A DNA stretch of 64,000 bases, taken from the NCBI GenBank assembly GCA_023853785.1, contig JAJIRX010000649.1:124001-188000 (forward strand), written 5' to 3'. This document shows positions 37,692 to 47,630 of this stretch, one piece after another. Position 1 is the first letter of the stretch. Every line of letters starts with the position of its first letter. Under the pieces are notes generated by a model. That model saw only the letters and a program-made list of their open reading frames with translations, ran no database searches and was not told the origin of the DNA. The position numbers and the translations under genes are program-made. The DNA comes from Psilocybe azurescens (Eukaryota > Basidiomycota > Agaricomycetes > Agaricales > Agrocybaceae).

Positions 37692-38991
37692 ATGTGGATT
37701 CATCAATTGTAAGCTGCCTGTATAGTGTCATATGTCTCTTTCGCCCTATAGCTTACCATGCGGTTGTCAGACCTCTGACGCTTCTTGTCTCTGTCCTCAT
37801 CCCTTATGCCTACGGCTACAAGGTTCTTTTGGGATACCAACTTGACGAGACAAATAGCGCTCCTGTACCCTCAAGCTACACAGTTGCCAGCAGCGGTAGT
37901 GATCCCCAAACCATTTTCGCGGACATTCTACTGTACCACCTATCCACTGCAAGCTCGACGCCGCTGTCGAACACCATTTCGATAGTCCGGAATGAGGCCT
38001 GGAATGGCTCTTTGACCAACATTTTCTATCCGTACTCGGGAGCATACACAGTCCGATTAGTAGAACCATCGTGCGTTGTCCTCGAATCTATGCAGTGAAA
38101 TGCTGACATCGCTCTATGTTAGTGATACGAAGATACTCGCAGAGTCTCAAGCATTCCTTCCTTCGTTGTTAGTCTTTGTCATGTCTCTCACATGTGTGGA
38201 GCTCATTTAACTGATTGTAGTGGAGCAACGCCAACTGCAACGGGTTCCGTCATTCACTTATATAGTACAACTCTTCCTTTCTCATCATATCCTTCGAGTT
38301 CTGCTATCTCGAGCACCTCCTTTTCCCCTTGGCCTTGGTACTCCTCTCTATCGGAATCTTCTTCAGGATCTTCGAGCTCCTTCAGTAGCAGCACAACGGG
38401 GTACATTGACTATGGAAATTACGACGGGGACCGCCAATTGCTGCAATAATTGGAGGTGTGCTGGGAACTTTATTCACCCTAATATTATCTCTTGTAATCT
38501 TTCTGTGCCGTCGGAGGAGAACCCGATTCCAGAAGCTCAAGCGACAGGATTCTCTCGTTGACACCTCGACTCCAATGTCATCCCAATACTCATCGTCTTT
38601 TTTCAAACCATACGAAGCTCGGGACCATCATCCACACCCCTCGTCCTACGAATCACCGTCGAACCCATTTAGTGGAGGAATCCCTCACCCACCACGGGGT
38701 GACCCTATTTCGGCTATATCTCCTTCGACATCGACAGACCCTGCTATCTTGGAAGAATTAAACTCGCTAAGAAAAAAAATCAAGGACCTCGAAGAGCTCC
38801 AACAATCGATGCCGGAACACACACCTGACTCAAAGAATGGCACCACTCCCCTCTTCCTTTCCTATCAGCATTCGGGAACTGAGAGTCTACCTCAATACGA
38901 CTCTGTCAGCACCCATAACTTATATGGCTATCAACCTCACACTTCTCGTAACAGCAAAACACAATGCTTTTGTAGCTCTTGCTCGGTATAG
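37692..38991 (+). CDS. Single-pass membrane protein with Ser-rich ectodomain, cluster member A
   Basis: Type I membrane protein of about 390 residues, unknown function, resembling Mid2/SKG6-like surface proteins in layout. The start at 37692 (MWIHQL) splices through a phase-2 intron to a signal peptide (PLTLLVSVLIPYAYG), the same arrangement as in member C. The ectodomain contains ADILLYHLSTASSTP and SGAYTVRLVEPS, matching member C's VVDLLLVNTQ and TYMIRLVQAS. A Ser-rich stalk (near 38280-38400) leads to the transmembrane helix (IIGGVLGTLFTLILSLVIFL) and a stop-transfer RRRR. The cytoplasmic tail has a coiled coil (ILEELNSLRKKIKDLEEL) and ends near an LPQY motif. A frame break at the G4 run 38426-38429 separates stalk and helix; one extra G repairs it. 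Confidence 0.72.
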
Positions 38992-39516
38992 TACGCATCA
39001 GAATTGCTGCATTTAAATTGGACTTATTGACCTACAGTAGCACAGAAACAATAACATGAACGAGGACGATTGACTGCATCCCAAACGCCTATATACTTAC
39101 AATTCGTTTGTTCTTGCGTGTATGTACGATATTTCATGTAGTGATATAGACTTTTTATGAGCGCACAATACATACGTAGCCCTGCTTCTTGGTTGCCAAG
39201 AACATTGCTCCCAGGACGAGTGTTATTCTCAACTGGCAACCATTTGGTGTTCAAATCATCATGTGTACATACCATACATCATCAATTTTCTCCATGCAAT
39301 CGGATGCACAGCAATGAGACGACAAGAGACCATGCAACAACTGCATCCGATGCATCCTGTACGAGACCTTGCTCTTACGAGCCCACGACCCTCTTTCCTG
39401 ACTGTCGCTTGCGTTTTGCTGGTCTACGCTCTATTCTCTGCCTCACTAACAAGCTCCCATGCCCTCGAGCTCATAGTAATCGATACCCTCTCTCCCTCCT
39501 TGTATTGCCAAAGCCG
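38992..39516. other. Short intergenic region between members A and B
   Basis: About 525 bp. An open frame from 39314 encodes a hydrophobic, signal-like stretch (FLTVACVLLVYALFSAS). It could be a lost or alternative first exon of member B; I could not join it in frame. Confidence 0.35.
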
Positions 39517-40686
39517 ATGTCACGCCCGCCGCAAGGTCTTTCTACCACATTCATTCCTTACTTTCTCCTCGCGTTCGCATGCAAGTACACTCGCGCGTTA
39601 TTCATACCCAATACAGACTCGAAGGCACAACCAGAGCTGCACTCGCGTAGTGTGCTAGCCCCACATGTCAAGCGACAATCGTAGGTACAATTCTCGAATC
39701 AGCAAAGACTTTGAATTCTGACGCGATTGGCCAGGCCATCGTTTTCATTTCCAGAAACCAGCCCACCAGCCCCTTCAACTGGTTTTTTCCCTCAAAGTTC
39801 TTTTTTCACTCTCTTCACAGAATCATCCTCACCAACTGTTACACCGTCGTTCTTCTCTTCATCAACGGAATTGTTTTCGTTCAGCCAATCGTCCTCAATA
39901 ACGGAGCTGGGCTCACCTACAACTTTTGATAGGTTCTCGTTCACGTCCGCCAGACATACGAGCACAACAACACAGTCATCCTCTGCGTCAAATTCTGTCC
40001 CGATCACCGTAGATACAGATTCTGTCTCCACAAGTCATTTTCCAGCAGATACTTCCCAGCCTAATTCCGATATCTCTCCTCGGCGCAGCAATCCAGTAAT
40101 ACCTGTAATCATCGGAACAGTTATTGGGTGCTTAATAGCCATCTCTATTGTCCTATGCTTGATATTCTTCAGGAGACGCAGACGGAGACGACAAACGGAG
40201 ACGGAAAAGGTCAAGGTTGAGAAACCATTTGGGTCGGAAGCTGGTTTCCATTTGTTGGTCGAGACAAGGTCCGATCCCACAGGAGTCAATCCGTACACAG
40301 CCCCTCCAACATCCCAGCCGGTTGTCTACTTGAACGAAAAATCGCGTCCGCCCGAGGACCTCCTGGCGGTACCCGCAAGGGCTACCACCGTCGCGCAGTC
40401 ATCCACTGGCACATCATCAGGATCGACTACGAGCGCTCCTGTTTCTCCTATTTCAGAATATCCCACACCAACCTCGGCTCTCAGTCAACAAAGTCTCTTA
40501 GAGCAGCTAAACTTTCTACGAGCACAGATCCAGCACGTTGAGGCCCTTGCGGGCATAAGTACCAGTGGATCGTCAAATCAATCTTCAACATCACAGGATA
40601 GCTCGGAGCCTCCGCCAGAATACGACGCCAATCTCGGAGACACGAGGTCTCAACGAACAGGCGAGAAAGGGGCAGGTTTGCCATAG
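39517..40686 (+). CDS. Single-pass membrane protein with Ser/Thr-rich ectodomain, cluster member B
   Basis: About 370 residues with unknown function. The start at 39517 (MSRPPQG) leads to a hydrophobic segment (STTFIPYFLLAFACKYTRA) and then splices from CGACAATC at GTAGGT to the acceptor before 39739. A long Ser/Thr/Phe-rich mucin-like stalk follows (39740-40080). The transmembrane helix (VIPVIIGTVIGCLIAISIVL) is followed by a very basic stop-transfer run of nine arginines interrupted by FF. The tail has a coiled coil (LLEQLNFLRAQIQHVEAL) and ends with EPPPEYDAN, a PPxY motif. The helix-to-tail layout matches members A and C. The beta-rich ectodomain seen in A and C is missing or unrecognised here. 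The N-terminus is the least certain part. Confidence 0.66.
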
Positions 40687-41647
40687 CATACAATCTTTTT
40701 CCCGGACAATCTCCTCTTCATCCTTCTTCATCTCAGTTCATCACTCGGAACTGATTTCCAATTTGTATCTAATAACACGGGATAGAAGGTTAAATAAATT
40801 GTAAATATTTTTCAATGTTCATGACCGTATTTGCACTAATAGTTTTCTCGTTACACAGAAGATATAGCTCATATATTTGTAACACTGAAGAAATTCTTTT
40901 GTTCATTTCTTGACCACAGTGGAGTTGGTGGGGTGCCTAATGACAGATGGGAGGAGACGCAGCGGGCCTCAGCGCTCGTTTGTGTAACTCAGTGGCGGGG
41001 TCGGGATCGTCGGCGTCAAGGAAACTTGTGTTGGTCTTGGCATTTGATGCGCGTTGAAAGGCGTAGAAGCCGTGCAAATCGCTGCAAACCGCAACTCAAC
41101 TTCAACTGCGGGTGATTTTGCAGTTTTATCCCTGGAAGCTGCATGGCACTCAATATCACACATTGAGGGGTCATAATTCACTTTTCTATCACACCGCTCT
41201 GACTTGGATGGCTTGTCTCTGAAAATGATGCTTTTGCCTGACGTTTAAAGGTTACGCAAGTTGGTCAGTCGTCTTAAGCGAAATTGGTAATGAATCGCAT
41301 CCCTGCTCAAATATTTCGAATAGAACGTCTTGGCAGGCAACATACCATGGCCTCTTCGGAAGAAAGCGCGCTCGAGTTTCGAAGAATTGTGGCTCCAGGC
41401 AAACACAGCACGACATAACCTCGGGAGCTCCATACGTACTAACCGTATGACTGGGGGCACTGCCTCCGTTTTGTCGAGTTTCAGTCGTAGACGGTAGATC
41501 CTTGCACCGCTACCTGCGCTCCCTTGTATATCTAGCTCTTTTGTTTACCGACCTTGCCGTTCTCCTCTGGTAGATTGGGACCCTCTACTAGCATCAGAGT
41601 CGAATCAGACTTTGTATTTTCTGTCTGTCTTTACCCCACAAGTCGCC
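40687..41647. other. Intergenic between members B and C, about 1 kb
   Basis: No gene recognised. A TATA-like TGTATATCTA lies at 41525-41534, about 120 bp upstream of the start of member C. Confidence 0.4.
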
Positions 41648-43138
41648 ATGCTACGAAGTATCCTGTATGCCCAAGTTCTTGGCCCATTTTCATACATAAA
41701 ACACTCAAATACATCTACTCCTGCAGGTACTTGTTTCTGCTTGCTTCTTTCCTCCACGCCTCTTTTGCCTACACCTTCAGAGTTCAGACAAACTCTCTAG
41801 CCCCCGGGGACACCTTTTTGTACGACGTGATTGTCGATAATGGAGATGTTGAAGTGGTCGATCTTCTCCTAGTCAACACTCAGCGAGGGAACACGACGAC
41901 AATGCTTGACAATTATACCATGAAGACTGGCACTAACCTAGGCTTTACCGTTCCTTCTGTTCCAGCAGGGTGAGTGCCATCAGTACCACCTTTCCTCTTC
42001 TATTTGTGCTTGAGACCTGACGAGATTTTTTCTACTTTTTTTTTTGGACGTTTAGAACATATATGATTCGATTAGTCCAGGCTTCGAACAAGCAATTCAT
42101 TCTGGATTCAACGCAGTTTCAAATCACAGGTATTTCCTTAATCACCGGAAGCCCCAGCTCGTACGTTTACTATAAAAATTCATGGTCATCCTTGTACCAA
42201 AGAAATACTAATTCTATGCCGCAATAGAAGTCCTTCACCGTCTTCCGGATCGCCGACTCCAACCAATGACGTAGGAAATCGTAACACTTCAAATAATGGA
42301 AAAAGTCTAGCACAAATGTGGGTGCGATAGCTGGTGGTGTGGTTGGGGGACTTGTGGCTTTATGCGCTGTTGTCCTTTCACTTCTGTGCTGGCGCAGGAG
42401 TTCGCGGAGGAACGGACAAATACAGGATTTGGAGAACGAGAAACTAGGCCCGTCGGGGTTAACTACCCCCATCTCTCCAGGTGGGCCCGCGGCAGAGATC
42501 GTTCCATTCACCATCGCGCACCGTCCGACTCTTCCTCCACTGGAGGGACAGTCCAGTGTCACTGTCAGCTCAAGCTCGCTTCCCAGCAAAATTACCCGGG
42601 AGTATATACAAACACCAGCGACCGTGACCAGCTCTTCGACCGCAGCATTCACTACATCCGACACCAGCAGCACGAACACCTCCGCCATATCCCGCGCCGA
42701 ACATCTCCGCAGGGAACGAGAGCGCATCAACCACGAAATTGCCCAGCTAGAACAGTCAGCCTCGGCGGGTGGAACCTCCACCTCTCCCAGCTCCGGCTCC
42801 ATCCTCAGCAGCTCCGGGCTCAGCTCGCTCCGTCCAAGCGACTCTGTGAGCAACACTTACACCCGGGATCGCGAGATTTCGGCGCAGCTCTCGACGTTGC
42901 AGGAGCAGATCAGGCACATAGAGGCGCGTCAGGCGTATGTCGGAGCCGCAGCTGGAGCTGAAGATGATTTCTCGGTCCCCCGCCTGTGTACGACGGGCCA
43001 TCTGCGCCGACTTCAAATGCGGCTACTGTTCCTGTTCCTGTAACATTTCCGATTCCGCACGTGATGGAGGCGCCAGCTGAAGCCAGTGAAGCTGGAAGAA
43101 GAGTCTTGCCCGATCCAACCACTTATCCAGGTCAGTGA
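41648..43138 (+). CDS. Single-pass membrane protein, cluster member C
   Basis: About 430 residues. The start at 41648 splices (phase 2, GTATGC..CTGCAG) to give a clean signal peptide (MLRSILYLFLLASFLHASFA). The ectodomain has TFRVQTNSLAPGDTFLYDV and IRLVQASNKQFILDS, followed by a Ser/Pro/Asn stalk. The transmembrane helix is AIAGGVVGGLVALCAVVLSLL and the stop-transfer is RRSSRR. The tail carries a basic helix (RAEHLRRERERINHEIAQ), a coiled coil (ISAQLSTLQEQIRHIEARQ) and a PPPVYDG motif (PPxY). Two one-base homopolymer breaks occur: A5 at 42300-42304, just before the helix, and C5 at 42977-42981, just before PPPVY. One extra base at each restores the family layout and a stop at 43136-43138. 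Ubiquitin-ligase docking through PPxY is an inference. Confidence 0.72.
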
Positions 43139-43651
43139 GGTATGTAGAGGTTGGATTGTGTTTGCTCATTGAATGCTTTATAGTCGACGTTAAAATGCCG
43201 GTACCTTGATTTTATAGCATGCCCCCGAGCAGTGGGACGGAACTGAAAAGGGGTATTTTTAAGCTCATGTTATACCATAAAATACTAGTCGCACATATTA
43301 TATTAGAAAAGGGCAATGCCTTCTATCACCAATTGTATCTTCAAGCCTAGATGAGCAGCGACAGGGACTATGGAAGAAAGACATCAGCTTTGTGTTCATT
43401 CGACACGACGGTGTATGTTTAGATGATTAAGGAGTATTATTTGAGAGTTGGGTTGGGGTATTACTCGCCCTGTGGGCGGGGCAATTACTAGAACTTCTAT
43501 AGCTATAGTCTAACTGTGGCGGGAGGATCTAAAGGCTGGGTCGCCTTTTGCTCTAAGTTTCCAATCCTAAAAACAAAAAAAGACGGTCAACAACGGCCAC
43601 ACCCACATAAACAAAAAGACATACCTCTACTTTTCCAAACCTGTCTCTGTC
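43139..43651. other. Convergent intergenic region, 513 bp
   Basis: Between the 3' ends of member C (+) and the BipA gene (-). Nothing else was recognised. Confidence 0.4.
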
Positions 43652-46270
43652 TCATTTCGTCAGACACTCAGAGTGTACAGCCAAACACCCCCGCCCCCTG
43701 CTCACAAACCCCCGCCCCTCTACTTCGCTTTTCGCCTTCGCCGGCCGTCCCTTAAGAGCTGCCGACATATCTTTCTTCCTCAACCTAATCGTATTCGGCG
43801 TAATCTCCACCAGCTCATCATCTCCCATATACGCCATCGACTCCTCGAGCCCCATGATCCTTGGGCTCGCGAGGACAATTTTCTCGTCGGCGCCGGCAGC
43901 GCGGATATTGGTGAGCTGCTTTTTGATGCAGGGGTTTAGGTAGAGTTCGGCGGCTTTGGAAGATTCTCCGATCACCATGCCTGGATAGACTGTCGGTGGA
44001 GGGGGTTGGGAAGGGGAAAAGGGGATGGGTTAGTTTTAGTTCAGATGGATGGGGAGTAAGAGAGGAAGAAAACATACCTTGAGTTTGGGGGTGGATGAAA
44101 AGGGTTCCGCGGGCTTGGAGAGGCGCCATTGAGTAACCTGAGGATTCACCCGAAGCCATAGATATGAGAGCGCCATTTCGACCTGTGTCCATTGGTCCTC
44201 TGTATGCCTCGTATCCTTTGAAGATATGGTTGATAGTTCTGAACCACAAAAACGCGAGTAAATGAGCAAGAAGCAAAGGAAGATTACAGTGGACAACGCG
44301 CACCCTTGTCCATGAGTGTCATTTCCAAAATCGCCCGCCATATACCCAATGAGTCCTCGCGCAGGGACGTCCAACACAATTTTGATCCAGCCCTCCTCTG
44401 GCTCACCCGCCTCGTAGCTCTTCATGTCACCCTTGCGCATGGTTAACTTCTGCACCACGCTCCCCGCATACTGCTCCCTCACAACAACCGTCACCTCCTC
44501 AATCGGCTCGAGCCATGCGCCGCTCGCCTTGCCCTCCGGGTTGCGCTCAGGGTCCGGGATCATGACGGCCTTGGGGGCCCGACGGACAGCTCGAAGCCCT
44601 CGCGCCGGAGCGTCTCCAGCAGCACGCCAAGGTGCAGAACACCGCGTCCGCGCACCTCGAGCGACTCGGAGGTCGGGCCTGGCAGAACGGTCAGTGCAAC
44701 GTTCGTCTCGGCTTCTTTGTAGATGCGGTCACGGATTACTTGGGAAGTCAGTTTGGTGCCTTCGCGCCCTGCGAGCGGGGAGTCGTTCGGGTATACGTGG
44801 ATGGAGATAGTCGGTGGGTCGATGGGGGTCGTCTGAGGAGATATTAGTATATATATATAATTGAAAATATGTGAGGTTGAGAACACGTACAGGAAGAGGC
44901 TGGGGTCCTTCAGCACCCCAGCCGTCAGGGATGCACAAGCGTGACGTTCACACCTCCCCCTCCACCCGAACCGCTATTTGCACACTTGATGCCCGCAATG
45001 CTGACGATCTCGCCAGCGCCCGCAACGTCCTTCTCCACCCGTGCCAGCCCACGCCTACCAAACAGCTTCTTGACCTTCCCCTCGCCGACTTTCACGCCCT
45101 CGGAGTTGAGCGCGTGCAGCGTATCTCCGATCCGTAATACCCCGGACTGAATGCGTCCGAGGTACAGCATGCCGACGTACGGGTCCGCTTCAATCTGGAC
45201 GGTGAGCATTGAGAAAGGGCCGGTGCGATCGAGATGGACGGGTGGTGGAACATGCGACATGATGAGGTTGAACAACGGCGTCATGCTCGTGGACTCCGCG
45301 ACGAATGCAGACGAGGTGGAATCTGTGCTGCTTGTGACGAGTTTCGGAGGTGTGTCCTGCGCCCAGCCCTGCTTTGCGGAGGCGTAGAGGATGGGGTAGT
45401 CTGCTTGTTCATCGGTTGCGCCGAGGGTTGCGAAGAGGTCGAAGAGGTCACTCTCGACCTGGGATGGGCGGGCGGTCGATCTGTCTGCTTTGTTCATAAC
45501 GACCAGTGGCCTGTAATATATACATAAGTTGCGTCGTATTTTGGTAAAGGCAATACCACATACCTGAGCCCGCGAGCCAGAGCCTTCGACAGCACGAATC
45601 GCGTCTGCGTCATCGGACCCTCCGTGGCATCAACGATGAGCGCCACGCCATCCACCATGCTCATGATACGCTCAACCTCCCCTCCAAAGTCCGCATGTCC
45701 CGGCGTGTCGACGATGTTGATGAGGTTGCCTTCGTAATCCACGCTCGTGCACTTGGACAGGATAGTGATACCGCGCTCGCGTTCGAGCTCGTTCGAGTCC
45801 ATGAGCCGCTTGATGAAGCCGTCTTCGATCTGGCTGTCGGCCGTTATGTTGCTGGAGCCCGAAGCCGCTGCGCCTGAGCTTGAACTGGGCGTGTACATGA
45901 GCTGTTCAGTCTCAGATAGTTGTTCCACCGTCCCCGACTGGCGTAACAGCTGGTCAACGAGCGTCGTTTTGCCATGATCAACTATAAAAGTGGACATTGC
46001 ACGTTAGCGTGTGTTCTTCACAGAGAAACTTGATCAAACAAGGTGGATTGTATTGACCAAAGACATAGGTCACCCACCATGGGCGATAATGGCGACATTC
46101 CGTATCCTGTCTATCCGCGAGAGCCCTTCGCTGTCAAGATGTTCAGCCTGTAACCGTCTGGCCGATATCGAGAAATGCCGTGATGCTTGACACCGACATT
46201 GTTCCAGGAGGTTTTTTGGCCTTGGACCAGGTCTTTTTCGTACGAGGGTACGAAAAGACGAAGAAAGCAT
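43652..46270 (-). CDS. BipA/TypA-type translational GTPase, probably mitochondrial
   Basis: Ribosome-associated GTPase of the BipA/TypA (EF-G-like) family. The start at 46270 gives a mitochondrial-type leader rich in Arg and Ser ([19 protein letters not shown]). G1 ([10 protein letters not shown]) spans the first intron. G2 is RERGITI near 45770, G3 [11 protein letters not shown] near 45700, G4 NKADRS near 45490 and G5 SAKQG. Then come domain II ([15 protein letters not shown]), the III/V block (TIDPP-like [28 protein letters not shown]) and the TypA-specific C-terminus ([47 protein letters not shown]). A homopolymer break lies at G5 44573-44577 (C5 in coding sense). A second break near 44934-44945, before the [13 protein letters not shown] block, is not a simple contraction. 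The start codon lies 60 bp from the retrotransposon end. Confidence 0.86.
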
Positions 46271-46324
46271 CTGGTGCTGGACGAAGTTGCGGACCAAGAA
46301 CCAAATCAAAAATTTCCTGATTTG

Positions 46325-46329
46325 AATAG
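46325..46329. repeat. Target-site duplication AATAG, left copy
   Basis: AATAG directly abuts the left LTR (TGTGACG...) and is repeated at 55931-55935 right after the other LTR. Five-base duplications are typical of Ty3/gypsy integration. Confidence 0.9.
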
Positions 46330-46732
46330 TGTGACGATAGCGCACCTATCGTGACGAGATTGTTGCGATGGGTGATGGTATTGCCACACGAGATTAGATT
46401 TATGAGAGGTTGAGAGGGAGGTTGATTGATGGGATGATAAGACAGCTTGAAAAGTGGGGTTCGTATTTCTTGTCTTTACAGTGTACAAATTAGAGTCCTT
46501 ATATACATCGAGGTGGACTATGGAGCTAGAGGGGTAGCTACTGCGGAGGAGGAGTAATTACAATTGTATGACATAGAGTAAAGGAGTCAAGGAGTAAAGG
46601 AGGAGAATGAAGAATGAAGAATAATGACGAAGTATGGTACAAGATACAAAGGGAGGATTAAAGATGAGAGATAAGATAATAATGCGGAAAGATAAGATCA
46701 ACGAGTTACGAAAAGATCACGTATTCGCTACA
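46330..46732 (-). repeat. 3' LTR (403 bp)
   Basis: Identical by eye to 55528-55930. Read on the minus strand it ends 59 bp before the BipA start codon. It contains a TATA-like promoter (near 46497-46507) pointing toward BipA. Confidence 0.95.
46497..46507 (-). promoter_or_regulatory. TATA box of the 3' LTR
   Basis: On the minus strand the sequence reads TGTATATAAGG. The same box is present in the 5' LTR at about 55695-55705. Initiation about 30 bp downstream, near 46470, would give a leader of roughly 200 nt reaching the BipA start. I find no ATG in that leader before the BipA ATG. Confidence 0.55.
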
Positions 46733-46768
46733 TACGCCCTCCGAGGGTTCTGCAGGAATCCTCCAAAT

Positions 46769-47541
46769 TTAAACTGAAATCATCGAAGAGGATCCGGAAG
46801 TGGAATCGTCGTTATCGTGGAAATTTGCGAAAGCATCTGTGCAATTGATAGGAGGGAATGATGCGAGAGGTGGGCGCTTGCGTTTAAGGTTAACAGGTTT
46901 GGCTTCGAGAGTGGCCTTGAGATTGGCAATCTCTGCCAGCATACGTTTGACGTTGTTCTGGGTGGACCATCCGGAGTAACGAGGATGAGCACGAGGGGCG
47001 ACGAAGTCTTTCCATCCAACTAAAGATAGATCAATATGAAAATCGTCGAAATTGACAGGTTCTCCAGAGCAGGTGACAGTTTGTGTGTCAGGATGGTAGA
47101 TAGAGAGTCGTTTGTTGGTGGGATTACAGTGATTAAAATCGGATGCAAATTGAATATATCCTTCAGGCATGAGGTTGGGATTAAATCGACCAAAACGGAT
47201 ACGCTTGTCTGTAAGAATAAACATAGCCACTTGTCCCAGATGAAATATGCGGTATAAATTGGAGTTTTCGCGGTCACGGACACGAATGGTAGTGCGAGTA
47301 GGTTGAGAAATATAAGGATGGTGGAAGGTGACATACTTTGGGGGCGCTTTCCTGTAGACTTGAGGGTCTCGGAAATGGTTAAAGCGGCAGAGGAAACATC
47401 CATATGGATGTCAGGGATGGCTTCTCCATGGTCAGTGACAATAGCAGCGTTAAGGGAAGGGCTGGATGCAATGTCCTGAGGTCTAGGGGTGCCAGGGCGC
47501 TCGGACTGAGTGGCGGTCTTCTGGAATTTAAGAGACTCCAT
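46769..47541 (-). CDS. Extra spliced gene of the retrotransposon, unknown function
   Basis: Predicted 214-residue protein from two exons: 47541-47337, then 47208-46769. They are joined across a 128 bp GTATGT..TTACAG intron, and the combined length is exactly divisible by three. It begins MESLKFQKTATQSERPG and includes KRIRFGRFNPNLMPEGYI after the junction. It then has LVGWKDFVAPRAHPRYSGW, a helical stretch (VKRMLAEIANLKATLEAK), a basic putative nuclear signal (NLKRKRPP) and a Ser-rich acidic tail. It starts 90 bp after the integrase stop and ends 36 bp before the 3' LTR, the place where env-like or accessory genes sit. There is no signal peptide or membrane helix, so it is not a typical envelope. 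I do not recognise the family. Confidence 0.62.
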
Positions 47542-47630
47542 TATGAATAGGAAGATAAGGATGATATGAATAATAAGCAGAGTTAAAAGTTGTTTGAAAG
47601 CGATGGTGTGTGATGATTGTGTTGGGGAAA

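Noticed and set aside
42170..42856. Minus-strand open frame of 228 codons
   Set aside because: Shadow of the Ser/Thr-rich coding region of member C; Ser codons read backwards give open frames.
31186..43138. A cell-wall gene cluster combining the GH16 pair with the membrane-protein trio
   Set aside because: Adjacency is the only evidence; no shared regulatory motif or known functional link was found.
46306..46488. Small open frame inside each LTR (also at 55447-55686)
   Set aside because: It has no ATG start in the listed frame, differs between copies once past the LTR edge and shows no protein features.
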